Assembly (NCBI RefSeq): GCF_003389455.1
Contig: NZ_QUAC01000128.1
Location: 1 to 34,048 of the forward strand
Reading direction: 5' to 3'
Length of the DNA stretch: 34,048 nt
From: Streptomyces inhibens
GTDB lineage: Bacteria > Actinomycetota > Actinomycetes > Streptomycetales > Streptomycetaceae
Part shown: positions 17,272 to 25,651 of the stretch, in pieces
How the letters are laid out: each line of letters starts with the position of its first letter
How positions within the stretch are numbered: the first letter of the stretch is position 1
Translations under genes and position numbers: made by a program
Notes under the pieces: generated by a model
Databases searched by the model: none
Seen by the model: the letters and a program-made list of their open reading frames with translations, nothing else
Told to the model about the DNA's origin: nothing

Positions 17272-18600
17272 GTGCTGTTCACCGACCGCGTTGATGCGGG
17301 GCACCGCCTTGCCGAAGCACTACGGCACCTGGAGGGGGACGAACCCATCGTCCTGGGACTGCCTCGCGGCGGGGTCCCGGTGGCCTTCCAAGTGGCGCAG
17401 GCGCTCAAAGCGCCCCTCGATGTGATCGTCGTCCGCAAGCTCGGGGTCCCCTACCAGCGCGAGCTGGGGTTCGGCGCCATCGGCGAAGGCGGCGTACGGG
17501 TGATCAGCGACGACATCGTCCGCCGCGGCCGGCTCGATGATGCGGACCTGGCGTCCGTGGAACATGCCGAGGCGGCGGAACTCTCACGGCAGGCGCAGCG
17601 GTTCCGCGCCGGACGGCCGCGGCTGACCCTCGAAGGCCGGACGGCGATCGTGGTGGACGACGGGATCGCCACCGGCTCCACGGCGGCGGCCGCGTGCGAG
17701 GTGGTACGGGCACAGGGCGCGGCCCGCGTGGTGCTCGCCGTTCCGGTGGCGCCTCCCGACGCGGCGGAGCGTCTGCGCGGCAAAGTCGATGAATTCGTCT
17801 GTCTCTCCACGCCGTTCGCCTTTTCCGCGGTCGGTGAGTGGTACCGGGACTTCTCCCAGACCGCGGACGACGAAGTCGTCTCCCTGCTGGCGCAGGCCTC
17901 GGCCGGTCCCGAGACGCGTCGCCCCGCGCCGTCCTCCGACATCGCGGGCGAAGCGGATACGGAGCGGGACGTGGAGGCCGAGGTGGCGATCGACGCCGCC
18001 GGGTTCCGGCTGACCGGGGACCTCAATCTGCCGGCGGGCGCCAAGGCGGTCGTGATGTTCGCCCATGGCTCGGGCAGCAGCCGCCACAGCCCCCGCAACC
18101 GCCTGGTCGCCGAGGCCCTGAACCGGGCGGGCCTGGGCACTCTGCTCTTCGACCTGCTCACACCGGCGGAGGAGGCCAACCGGGCGAATGTCTTCGACAT
18201 CGAAACCCTGGCCGAGCGGCTGACGGACGCCACCGGCTGGCTGCGCGACCGCGCCGCCCTCCCGATCGGCTACTTCGGCGCGAGCACCGGAGCCGCGGCG
18301 GCGCTGCGGTCCGCCGCCGCCCCCGAAGCGGACATCGGGGCCGTGGTCTCCCGCGGTGGCCGCCCCGACCTCGCCGGCCCGCTGCTCGCCGGTGTACGGG
18401 CTCCGACGCTCCTGATCGTGGGCGGCGCCGACCCGCTGGTCCTCGACCTCAACCGCGAGGCCGAAGCGGCCCTCCAATGCGAAACCCGCCTGGAAATCGT
18501 CCCCGGTGCCACCCACCTCTTCGAGGAACACGGTGCCCTCGACCAGGTCGCCCATCTCGCCCGGGACTGGTTCCTCAGCCACTTGGTGGGGCAGGCGTAG
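17272..18600 (+). CDS. Phosphoribosyltransferase-alpha/beta hydrolase fusion
   Basis: A 442-residue two-domain protein. Residues 1-210 are a type I phosphoribosyltransferase-fold domain with LPRGGVPVAF and the PRPP loop VVDDGIATGST (128-138). Residues about 235-440 are a dienelactone-hydrolase-like alpha/beta hydrolase with nucleophile Ser338 in GASTG, Asp387 and His415. The same fusion occurs in mycobacteria (for example Rv0571c) where it is linked to dormancy and stress. Substrates of both halves are unknown. I chose GTG 17272 because AGGGGG lies 8 bases upstream; GTG 17263 would overlap that site. Confidence 0.88.
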   Translation: MLFTDRVDAGHRLAEALRHLEGDEPIVLGLPRGGVPVAFQVAQALKAPLDVIVVRKLGVPYQRELGFGAIGEGGVRVISDDIVRRGRLDDADLASVEHAEAAELSRQAQRFRAGRPRLTLEGRTAIVVDDGIATGSTAAAACEVVRAQGAARVVLAVPVAPPDAAERLRGKVDEFVCLSTPFAFSAVGEWYRDFSQTADDEVVSLLAQASAGPETRRPAPSSDIAGEADTERDVEAEVAIDAAGFRLTGDLNLPAGAKAVVMFAHGSGSSRHSPRNRLVAEALNRAGLGTLLFDLLTPAEEANRANVFDIETLAERLTDATGWLRDRAALPIGYFGASTGAAAALRSAAAPEADIGAVVSRGGRPDLAGPLLAGVRAPTLLIVGGADPLVLDLNREAEAALQCETRLEIVPGATHLFEEHGALDQVAHLARDWFLSHLVGQA

Positions 18601-18637
18601 GGGGGTGGGGCGGGCGTAGCGGCGTGGGACAGGCGTG

Positions 18638-18702
18638 GCCTGACCCGATCGCTCAACGCCCCTGGCTCCAGGGCGGGTCGGGTCTCGGGCGGCGGGTCAG
18701 GC
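18638..18702. terminator. Nested hairpins between convergent genes
   Basis: GCCTGACCC (18638-18646) pairs perfectly with GGGTCAGGC (18694-18702). Inside, CCCTGG (18660-18665) pairs with CCAGGG (18668-18673). The structure lies between the fusion gene and the convergent ABM gene and could terminate both. Confidence 0.5.
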
Positions 18703-18710
18703 GGCAGCTC

Positions 18711-19034
18711 TCAGGCGATGGTGATTTCGCCCATCGCGCTCCAGCCGTCCGCACCCTCGATGGTGGTGCTCACGATGTCGGGGGTGCGGCTCAGCAGCGG
18801 GCGCATCTGCTCGATCCCGGCGCGGAAGTGGTCGGAATTGACGTGCGCTTCGGCGGCATCGTCCTTGAACGCCTCGACCAGTACATAGGTGTTCGGGTCC
18901 TCGATGCTGCGGGACCACTCGAACCACAGGTTGCCGGGCTCGGCGCGGGTGGCATTGGTGAAGGCTTCGACGTGCCGGGGCCAGTCTTCGGCGTGCTCGG
19001 GCTTGACGGGGAACTTGACGACAATGAAGATCAT
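18711..19034 (-). CDS. ABM-domain putative quinol monooxygenase
   Basis: A 107-residue single-domain ABM protein of the YgiN type. It begins MIFIVVKFPVKPEHAEDW and contains the NLWFEWSRSIEDPNTYVLVEAF core, typical of small dimeric cofactor-free monooxygenases; a role in quinone or aromatic oxidation is inferred from the family. The ATG at 19034 lacks a ribosome-binding site but lies six bases after TAGAAT (19041-19046), a good -10, so translation may be leaderless. It is convergent with the PRTase-hydrolase gene. Confidence 0.88.
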   Translation of the reverse strand: MIFIVVKFPVKPEHAEDWPRHVEAFTNATRAEPGNLWFEWSRSIEDPNTYVLVEAFKDDAAEAHVNSDHFRAGIEQMRPLLSRTPDIVSTTIEGADGWSAMGEITIA

Positions 19035-19040
19035 CCGCCG

Positions 19041-19072
19041 ATTCTAGGTCATCTGGCAACATGTACCGTCAA
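19041..19072 (-). promoter_or_regulatory. Putative leaderless promoter of the small ABM gene
   Basis: On the minus strand TTGACG (19067-19072) and TAGAAT (19041-19046) are separated by 20 bases, slightly long, and the ATG at 19034 follows six bases after the -10. The -10 is a good match; the -35 assignment is less sure. Confidence 0.4.
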
Positions 19073-19163
19073 GCCGGTGCAATCGTGCCGTTACGGCCTC
19101 GCTGCGGCCTCACTGTGGTCTCGCTACGGCCGCACGATGGCCTCACTGCGGTCCCGTCGGCGC

Positions 19164-19988
19164 TCACCCTCCCACGTCCGCCTCGGCGGTCGTGGCGCGG
19201 CTCAGCGACTTCACGAGCAGCACCCCGACGACGATCAGCCCCACCCCGAGCCAGGCCGGCCCGGCGTCCAAGGCGAGGACCGCAATGCCCACGGGGGTCA
19301 GATAGCCCGCCAGCGGAATGAGCATGGCGCTGACCGGGGGCTCCGGCGGGCCGGGAAGATTGCGTTCGCGCCGCGCACGGGCCCGTGCGACCTCGGGATA
19401 CCAGCTGGTGAATTGGAGCGCGACGATGATGGCCGCGATCTGGATGATCCAGCCCGTCCAGAGATTGTTGGCATTGTGGAGCACGAGATCGCCGTAGGCG
19501 CCCGCGATGGCCGCGACACCGAACGCGGCACCCCACACACCGGTGATGCGGTAATTGGTCCGGAGGAATGCGGGCTCGTTCCAGATCTCACGGGGCACCT
19601 GCTCACGGGCGTACTGCAGGGTGAACGGCTGTTTGATGGCCATGGAGCCCAGAGCGATCACCAGCAGTGCGATGTTGGAGATCTCCCCCGCGTACGTCTC
19701 CAGCCAGCGGTGTGCGCCCGGGGAGGCGAAGATGCCGATGATCACCATCACCGCGAAGAAGACCACATCGGAAATCTCCAGGATTTTGAAGGATGTTCCG
19801 CGGTGGCGCAGGTGACCGGCGATGACAATCGCCACGGCGATGGCAAGGGATATTCCGACCGCCCATTCATAGCGCCCCGGACCGACGATGACCGACATCG
19901 CGATCCATGGCGCCATACCGAAGACGGGACTGTCGAGCAGCTGCGACAGCCGGCCGCCGGCGGCGGACTCCTGCCGGTCGAGTGACAT
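19164..19988 (-). CDS. Multi-pass membrane protein of unknown function
   Basis: A 274-residue protein I do not recognise. It has about seven hydrophobic segments (near residues 22-36, 42-60, 72-88, 106-124, 150-172, 182-200 and 228-262) separated by short charged loops, with an RARARRERN basic loop near 212-222. The repeated hydrophobic pattern suggests two related halves. The ATG at 19988 has GGAGAGG about 9 bases upstream, better than a start at 20024. The 130 bases downstream, up to the small ABM gene, contain degenerate CTCGCTGCGGCC-like repeats and no gene. Confidence 0.75.
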   Translation of the reverse strand: MSLDRQESAAGGRLSQLLDSPVFGMAPWIAMSVIVGPGRYEWAVGISLAIAVAIVIAGHLRHRGTSFKILEISDVVFFAVMVIIGIFASPGAHRWLETYAGEISNIALLVIALGSMAIKQPFTLQYAREQVPREIWNEPAFLRTNYRITGVWGAAFGVAAIAGAYGDLVLHNANNLWTGWIIQIAAIIVALQFTSWYPEVARARARRERNLPGPPEPPVSAMLIPLAGYLTPVGIAVLALDAGPAWLGVGLIVVGVLLVKSLSRATTAEADVGG

Positions 19989-20166
19989 GACAACAGCCTC
20001 TCCGTGAGGAGAACCTCTTTCCACGCTAGACCGCCGCGACGGCGCGCTCTACTCGGGGCGTGCCCGGAACGCCGCCCGACGGGTTCGGCAGGGGTGGGGG
20101 ACGTCTCCGGGGTGGCTCAGGGGTGCGTCAGGGTGACCCCTGAAGGCAGGGCGGCCGGGACTCGGG

Positions 20167-21390
20167 ATGCTGTGGCACATGAGTTCTTCTTCCTTGTCCC
20201 GCAGGGCAGTTGTGGGTGCAGCGCTGTCCGGTGCGGTGGTCCTCGCGACGACGGGTTCCGCGCATGCCGCCGGTCGTCCGTCCATGGCGCGGTCGTCGGG
20301 CGGCCCGGTGCCCCCGCCTGCGCCGGCTCCTCCGACGCCGGTCCCTCCGCTGAATGTGCCCGCGCTCCGGGCCGCCATTTCCGACCTGGAGCACCCGCAG
20401 CTGACCGCGGCCCAGCTGCGGGTGAGCGGCTCGGCCGGGCGGTGGTACGGCACCGCAGGCGTCGCCGACCGGGGCACCGGCCGCGAGGTCCATGAGCGTG
20501 ACACCTTCCGTATCGGCAGCATCACCAAGGTCTTCGTGGCGACGGTGGTGCTGCAGCTCGCCGCCGAGCGCCGACTCACGCTGGAGACGCCGATCCAGCG
20601 TCATCTGCCCGGTCTGCTGCCCGAGGGCTTCCCGCCGATCACGGTGTTGCAGCTGCTGAACCACACCAGCGGGCTCCCCGCCGAGCAGGGTGAACCGGAC
20701 CTGTCCACCCCGGAAGCGATTGCCCGTCACCGCTACGACCGGTGGACGCCCCGGCAGTTGGTGGCGCTGGTCTCGCACGGCTCGGTGAAGTTCACCCCCG
20801 GCACCGCGCAGGAGTACCGGGGCATCAATTACGTCCTTCTGGCACTGCTGATCGAGCAGCTGACCGGGCGCCACTACGGAGCGGTGATCGGCAGCCGTAT
20901 CCTGCGCCCGCTGGGCCTGCGGCACACATCCGTGCCCGGCGACGACCCACGGATTCACGGGCCCCATGTGCACGGCTATATGAAGATGACGGACGGGTCC
21001 CTGCTGGACATCACCGAGTTCGAGCAGTCGGACGCCTGGGGCGAGGGCGAAATGATCTCCCACACCGGCGACCTGGACCGCTTCATCACCGCCCTGTTCT
21101 CCGGCGAGCTTCTGCCGCCTCGTGAGCTGGAGCGGATGTTCACACTGCCGCCGGACGACGTACGGATGGTGGACGGCACCCCGGCGCGCTATGCCGCCGG
21201 TCTGCAGACCGTCACGGTGAACGGCATCACCTTCTGGGGCAAGACCGGCGAGCGGTACGGCTATGCGTCGGCGATGGTCGCCACCCGCGACCAACAGCGC
21301 CGTGCTGTCTTCTCGTTCAACCCGACCCACCGCGACAAGACCCAGCTGCAGGTCACCCTGCGCATAGCCGAGGCCCTGACCAAGGCGTAG
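20167..21390 (+). CDS. Tat-exported serine hydrolase, beta-lactamase/D-Ala-D-Ala carboxypeptidase (S12) family
   Basis: A 407-residue penicillin-binding-protein-like hydrolase. The N-terminus is a twin-arginine signal (SRRAVV at 11-16, hydrophobic 14-28, cleavage near SAHAAG), followed by a Pro-rich linker to about residue 62. The first motif is Ser118-Ile-Thr-Lys121 and the third is Lys359-Thr-Gly361. The second motif, normally Tyr-Ser/x-Asn, reads Tyr217-Arg-Gly219, so the Asn is missing, although Tyr217 and the following INYVLL are conserved. It may be a carboxypeptidase, an esterase or a weakened homologue. The start is ATG 20167 (GGGA six bases upstream); ATG 20179 is an alternative. Confidence 0.87.
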   Translation: MLWHMSSSSLSRRAVVGAALSGAVVLATTGSAHAAGRPSMARSSGGPVPPPAPAPPTPVPPLNVPALRAAISDLEHPQLTAAQLRVSGSAGRWYGTAGVADRGTGREVHERDTFRIGSITKVFVATVVLQLAAERRLTLETPIQRHLPGLLPEGFPPITVLQLLNHTSGLPAEQGEPDLSTPEAIARHRYDRWTPRQLVALVSHGSVKFTPGTAQEYRGINYVLLALLIEQLTGRHYGAVIGSRILRPLGLRHTSVPGDDPRIHGPHVHGYMKMTDGSLLDITEFEQSDAWGEGEMISHTGDLDRFITALFSGELLPPRELERMFTLPPDDVRMVDGTPARYAAGLQTVTVNGITFWGKTGERYGYASAMVATRDQQRRAVFSFNPTHRDKTQLQVTLRIAEALTKA

Positions 21391-21408
21391 GCGTAGGCCG
21401 GACGCTGC

Positions 21409-21454
21409 GGGTTCCCCGCGTCCGCGGGTGGGCGGAGGCGGACGCGGGGAGCCC
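21409..21454. terminator. 17-bp-stem hairpin between convergent genes
   Basis: The arms 21409-21425 and 21438-21454 pair over 17 bp with one G-T wobble around a 12-base loop. It lies 18 bases after the serine hydrolase stop and before the convergent bL37 gene, so it is probably a bidirectional terminator. A further CCCCC/GGGGG pair is at 21461-21476. Confidence 0.75.
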
Positions 21455-21494
21455 ACGGTTCCCCCTTGAGCGGGGGCGGATCGCAGCGCTCAGC

Positions 21495-21572
21495 TCAGCA
21501 CTGTGGCCGCTTGCCGTGGTTGGCTCCGCTCTTACGACGGGACTTCTTCTTGCGACGGCGCTTCGAGGACAT
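21495..21572 (-). CDS. 50S ribosomal protein bL37 (25 residues)
   Basis: A tiny gene of 25 codons beginning MSSKRRRKKKSRRK and ending GANHGKRPQC. The basic body and the ANHGKRP end match bL37, the very small 50S protein first seen in mycobacterial ribosome structures, about 24 residues long. It would bind rRNA in the large subunit. AAGGGAG five bases before the ATG at 21572 is an excellent ribosome-binding site and supports translation. The final Cys is unusual, since relatives generally end in Ser or Ala as far as I recall. It is easily missed because of its size. Confidence 0.85.
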   Translation of the reverse strand: MSSKRRRKKKSRRKSGANHGKRPQC

Positions 21573-21745
21573 GGCGTCTCCCTTCTTCGGTTTCGCATCA
21601 ATGCTTTTCGCCGAATTTCTACCACTTCATCGCGGTGTCCCGCCCGGCGATCACAAGGCCGCGTACCCAGCCTTCCGGGGTGTCACCCCATCCCGACTCG
21701 GTGAATCGCCCTACGGACGTGCCGCTCGCCCTGCCCGTAACGGCG

Positions 21746-22954
21746 TTACAGATCGGCGTCCTCGCCGATATACAGCCCGGCGAACGCCTTCGCCGCGGAC
21801 TCGGACCCCAGCAGCCGCCGCAGCCGCGCGGAGGCCGTGCCCGCCCGGAACCGGTCGCCGGAGGAGGCGCCGTGCATCACCTCGGACAACCACTGCGAGA
21901 ACTCCAGGTACTGCCACACACGCCGCAGACATGCCTCCGAATAGCCGGCCAGGCCGCTGTCGTCGCCCTTGTAGTGCGCGATCAGCCCGTCGGCGAGCAG
22001 CAGTGCATCGTTGATCGCGAGGTTCATGCCCTTCGCGGCGATCGGCGCGACCAGGTGCGCCGAGTCGCCCGCCAGGTAGAGGCGGCCGTACGCCATCGGC
22101 TCCACGACATAGTTGTGCATGCCCAGGACCACCTTCTCGATCAGCGGCCCTTCGGTCAGCGGCGGGGCGCCGGCGGCGGCGAGCCGGGTGCGCAGCTCGT
22201 CCCACACCCGGGCATGCGACCAGTTCTCGGCGTCCTCGCCGGGTGCCACCTCAAGGTAGTAACGGGTGACCTGCGGGCTACGGGCCATATGGGCACCGAA
22301 CCCGCGCTCGTGGATGCCGAAGACCACCCCGTCCGCGGACGGCGGCGCCTCGGCGAGCAGGGCGAGCCAGGCGACGCCGTGGTCATAGCGCGTGAGCACC
22401 GCCCGGTCGGCGGGTATCGCCGCCCGGGTCACCCCGCGCGCACCGTCGCAGCCCGCGATGAAGTCGCACTCGATACGGTGCCGGGCGCCGGTCACCGGAT
22501 CGGTGTACGAAACGGCGGGCCGCTCGCCGTCCAGGTAGTGCAGCCGCACCTCGCGTACGCCGAAGCGCACATCGCCGGCCGACCTGTCCGCGTACGCGGC
22601 GACGAGGTCGGTGACCAACAGCGGCTGCGGATAGACGAAGTGCCGGCGCCCCGACAGCTCTGCCGTCCGTACGGTGTGCCGCTCCCCCTCGAACCGGAAC
22701 TCGAACTCCGCCTGGGCGTCGGCCCGTTCGAGCAGCCGGTCGGCCAGCCCGTGCCGGGCCAGCGCCCGCACCGCCCACTCCTCCATGAACCCTGCGCGCG
22801 GCCGCCGCTCGATGAACTCCCGGCTCTCCGCCTCCAGCAGCACACAGTCGACGCCGGCGGCGCGCAGCAGATTCGCCACGGTCAGCCCGGCCGGACCGGC
22901 GCCGACGATGGCAACGGAGGTACGCGTGAGGGTGAGAGCGGCAGGAGAGGACAC
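21746..22954 (-). CDS. pobA: 4-hydroxybenzoate 3-monooxygenase (PobA-like)
   Basis: A 402-residue class A flavoprotein monooxygenase. It has the FAD motif IVGAGPAG (16-23), ESREFIERRPRAGFMEEW near the PHBH substrate Arg region, the DG motif AGCDGARG, and the GD motif LAGDSAHLVAPIAAKGMNLA. The enzyme would convert 4-hydroxybenzoate to protocatechuate with NAD(P)H and oxygen. No regulator or protocatechuate genes are nearby, so an aromatic substrate other than 4-hydroxybenzoate is possible. The GTG at 22954 has AAGGGAA about 9 bases upstream; ATG 23026 would add 24 unconserved residues. A short palindrome at 21677-21689 follows it. Confidence 0.8.
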   Translation of the reverse strand: MSSPAALTLTRTSVAIVGAGPAGLTVANLLRAAGVDCVLLEAESREFIERRPRAGFMEEWAVRALARHGLADRLLERADAQAEFEFRFEGERHTVRTAELSGRRHFVYPQPLLVTDLVAAYADRSAGDVRFGVREVRLHYLDGERPAVSYTDPVTGARHRIECDFIAGCDGARGVTRAAIPADRAVLTRYDHGVAWLALLAEAPPSADGVVFGIHERGFGAHMARSPQVTRYYLEVAPGEDAENWSHARVWDELRTRLAAAGAPPLTEGPLIEKVVLGMHNYVVEPMAYGRLYLAGDSAHLVAPIAAKGMNLAINDALLLADGLIAHYKGDDSGLAGYSEACLRRVWQYLEFSQWLSEVMHGASSGDRFRAGTASARLRRLLGSESAAKAFAGLYIGEDADL

Positions 22955-23096
22955 GTCGCGGCGTTCCCTTCGGGGCAGGAGAAAGATCGCACGCAGTATG
23001 TCGGTTGGCGCGCACGGCCCGTTCACCGCCCCGAACCATCGCTCGTCCTGGTTGATCCAGGAGGAGCCGGTCGGGGTGTCGACGCTCTTGGAGGGG

Positions 23097-25196
23097 TCAG
23101 CGGAGTGCAGGGGCTCGTTTCAGGAAGGTGTCGAGTACGCCGTCGGCGACTTTGATGGTGCCTTGGGGCCGGGTGGCGCCCGGGATGGTGCGCAGTTCTG
23201 ACGCCTGGTCCGCCTTGGCTCGGGAGAGGGTCAGCAGCTCGCCGGCCCGCTCTGCGTTCCCGTCGAGGCGTGCCCGGAGTGCGTCGCAGGTGGCGGTGAG
23301 GGCTTGACCCCACAAGGTGAGGGCGTCCAGCCAGGGCTTGGCTTCTGCGGCCAGGCCTCGGTCTTTGACATGGGTTCTGATCTGCTCGGGTGCTGCGGCC
23401 ATCAAGCGGGCGTACGAGCCAAGCTGTTCTGCGGCCTGGCGCTTCTCGCCTCTTGCCCACTGCTTGTCGAAACGTTCCAGCCGGGCGGCCAGGACCGGGG
23501 CCTGCGGTTGCCAGGGGCCGCCGCTCCAGCTGGGGGCCATGTGCTGGGTGTCGAAGAAGAGTTGCAGTGCCTGGACGGTCGCGGGGTCTCCGTCGGCGAG
23601 GTGGTCGGCGGCTGCGCGGGCGCTGGCCGTCGGATCGTAGGCCCGGGTGTTCCACGCGTAATCGGCGCCGGTGAATTCGGCGACCTTGCTGGCCGAGGCC
23701 TGGTTCATCGGGTTGAGCACCACGCCGGAGAGGTGTTCGTCCAGCTTCCTGGCGCGCTTGGCGTAGGGGGCCAAAAGGAGGCGACCGGTGGTCTGGTCGG
23801 AGTCGTTGACGGGGTAGTTGTCCCACAGCAGTACGTCGCGGCCCCATACTGCCGCGGCGTCGCGTGCCTGGTCTGCGGTGATACTGGTGGGCAGGACATC
23901 GGTGCCGGTCCACATCGTGCCGATGTGCTCGTCCAGCTGGTGGCGCAGAGTTCTCTTGTAGAGGGTGTCGGACAGGTCGCTGTACTGGGTGGGGACCATC
24001 CGCAGTGGCCGCATTCCGCGGTGGCGGTCGATGAATTCCTGCTGTACGCGGTTGAGCAGCTCGGCCTGGGCGGCGGCCAGGGACTGTTCGGTGACTGTTC
24101 CCCAGCGGGCCAGGTCCGCTGCGCAGCTCCACACCGGCAGGGGGTGGATGTCGTCAAAGGCGATGGCGAAGTCGCGTATGCCCAGGTCGTGGAGGGACCG
24201 AAGCTTGTCGGTGACGGCCTGCCGGTCGTCGGGCGAGTTGTAGCAGATGGACTTGCCCGGGGAGAGTACGTAGGTGAAGCGCACATGGTGGGCGCGGGCG
24301 GCCTTGGCCAGGTCGGTCAGCCGGCTCGCCTGCCCTGCCGGGTAGCGGTCGCGCCATCGGTCCCGCTCGTACGGGTCGTCCTTGGGCGCGTAAAGGTAGG
24401 TGTTGAGCTTCATCTGCCCGTAGAAGGCCAGCTGGTCCAGGCGTGTCCGGTGGGGCCATGGTCTGCCGTAGAAGCCCTCGACCACGCCTCGTTGCGGCAT
24501 GGACGGATAGTCGACGACCGAGGCTCCGGCGATGGAGGAACGATGGATGAGCTGGGCGAACGTCTGGGCCGCGTAGTAGACGCCGTCGGTGTCCTTGCCG
24601 GCCAGCACGACGCCCGCGCGGCCTCGCAGCGAGCCGGTGGTGATCTGGTAGCCCTCTGCGGGGAGGGTGCCCCGGCCGAAGGCGTTGCTGCGCTCCAGCA
24701 GGCCGGCCACCGGCTCGCTGTCCATCCGGCCGATGACGATGGTGAGGGGCGGTCGTCCGCCGGTGGTGGTCGCCTTCTTGAGCCTGGGGGCGCGTACGTC
24801 AGTGGGGGACGCTTTCTCGGGGGCGGAGACATCTACGTCGGTTGAGGTGATCGCCTCAGAGCCGGACACACGCACCTCTGTGGCGCCTGCCGAGCGGAGT
24901 GCCTGGTTGATGCGTTGTACGGCGGAGTCATCGGCGCCCTCGCCGCGCACTACGTCCACGGTGGCGGGGACCGGCAGGTCGGGTCCGGTGCGGCGGATCT
25001 GATGGGGCGTCGGCGAGATGTGAGGCAGTGCGGGGCCTGCCTGTTCGGTGGACGTGACGGTCGGCGGCGGAGGGACGGCCGGCCGGGAGCGATCGTGGCG
25101 CAGAGGCGATGCGCATCCCGTGAACAGGGTGGCGGTCATGGCCAGGACGGCCGTGACGAGCATGGACCGCGTTCCCGTACGCCGCGCCCACGTCAC
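23097..25196 (-). CDS. GH84 beta-N-acetylglucosaminidase lipoprotein
   Basis: A 699-residue surface glycosidase. A lipoprotein signal ends at LFTGC, so Cys28 would carry the lipid. Residues about 55-230 are the N-terminal hexosaminidase-type domain with a 35-residue Lys/Thr-rich insertion at about 113-148. The GH84 catalytic barrel begins at RGVVEGFYGRPW (236-247), with the catalytic aspartate pair Asp348-Asp349 in AFDDIHP. A helical domain fills 530-699. Family members remove GlcNAc from proteins, mucins or hyaluronan by substrate-assisted catalysis. The GTG start overlaps the stop of the upstream membrane-protein gene as GTGA, which implies translational coupling. No C-terminal carbohydrate-binding module is present. 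Confidence 0.9.
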   Translation of the reverse strand: MTWARRTGTRSMLVTAVLAMTATLFTGCASPLRHDRSRPAVPPPPTVTSTEQAGPALPHISPTPHQIRRTGPDLPVPATVDVVRGEGADDSAVQRINQALRSAGATEVRVSGSEAITSTDVDVSAPEKASPTDVRAPRLKKATTTGGRPPLTIVIGRMDSEPVAGLLERSNAFGRGTLPAEGYQITTGSLRGRAGVVLAGKDTDGVYYAAQTFAQLIHRSSIAGASVVDYPSMPQRGVVEGFYGRPWPHRTRLDQLAFYGQMKLNTYLYAPKDDPYERDRWRDRYPAGQASRLTDLAKAARAHHVRFTYVLSPGKSICYNSPDDRQAVTDKLRSLHDLGIRDFAIAFDDIHPLPVWSCAADLARWGTVTEQSLAAAQAELLNRVQQEFIDRHRGMRPLRMVPTQYSDLSDTLYKRTLRHQLDEHIGTMWTGTDVLPTSITADQARDAAAVWGRDVLLWDNYPVNDSDQTTGRLLLAPYAKRARKLDEHLSGVVLNPMNQASASKVAEFTGADYAWNTRAYDPTASARAAADHLADGDPATVQALQLFFDTQHMAPSWSGGPWQPQAPVLAARLERFDKQWARGEKRQAAEQLGSYARLMAAAPEQIRTHVKDRGLAAEAKPWLDALTLWGQALTATCDALRARLDGNAERAGELLTLSRAKADQASELRTIPGATRPQGTIKVADGVLDTFLKRAPALR

Positions 25197-25651
25197 TGCG
25201 GGTCTCCCGCTACGTCGCGCGGTGCGCTCGTAGCACCGAGCAGCATCCAGGCGGCCGTCAACAGCAGCAGGAACCAGCTGCTGGGCACCAGCAGGAAGAG
25301 AGACGTGGCGATGGAGGAAACCGGGTCACCCAAGGGCAGGATGAGCCAGTACGTGGCGGCGCTGGTGGCCACCAGGCCCAGCGTGCACAGCGGCCAGACC
25401 AGCAGCCCGGCCGTCTTGACGCGGGCGCTCCATCCTGGGGTGACCAGCCAGACGACACCGCCGATCAACCAGCCCGCCACCGGCAGGATGTACCCACCGA
25501 AGACCACGAGAAGCACCGCGCAGACCTGACGGCGGCTGCGTCCTCGTATACCGGTCAGGCCGCGCCCTGCGGTGGCGGCGACCGTCCCTGAGGTGGCTGC
25601 CCCTCGCCATTCATGGGTTGTCGACGGTTGCGGAGCGATTCGTTCGTTCAT
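25193..25651 (-). CDS. Small four-helix membrane protein coupled to GH84
   Basis: A 152-residue protein of unknown function. An N-terminal hydrophilic region (1-45) is followed by about four hydrophobic helices near 48-72, 80-95, 97-110 and 117-138. Its stop overlaps the GTG of the glycosidase gene, so the two are probably made in fixed ratio and may work at the same membrane site. The ATG at 25651 is chosen for the typical MNERIAPQ start; ATG 25714 would add 21 basic residues. The 282-bp gap to the divergent secreted-protein gene shows no clear operator, only a short GGGA/TCCC palindrome near 25800. Confidence 0.65.
   Translation of the reverse strand: MNERIAPQPSTTHEWRGAATSGTVAATAGRGLTGIRGRSRRQVCAVLLVVFGGYILPVAGWLIGGVVWLVTPGWSARVKTAGLLVWPLCTLGLVATSAATYWLILPLGDPVSSIATSLFLLVPSSWFLLLLTAAWMLLGATSAPRDVAGDPQ

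Noticed and set aside
23304..24845. Long plus-strand open frame (513 codons) opposite the GH84 gene
   Set aside because: A high-GC shadow frame: it is low-complexity and Gly/Val-rich, and the minus strand encodes a full GH84 enzyme with catalytic motifs.
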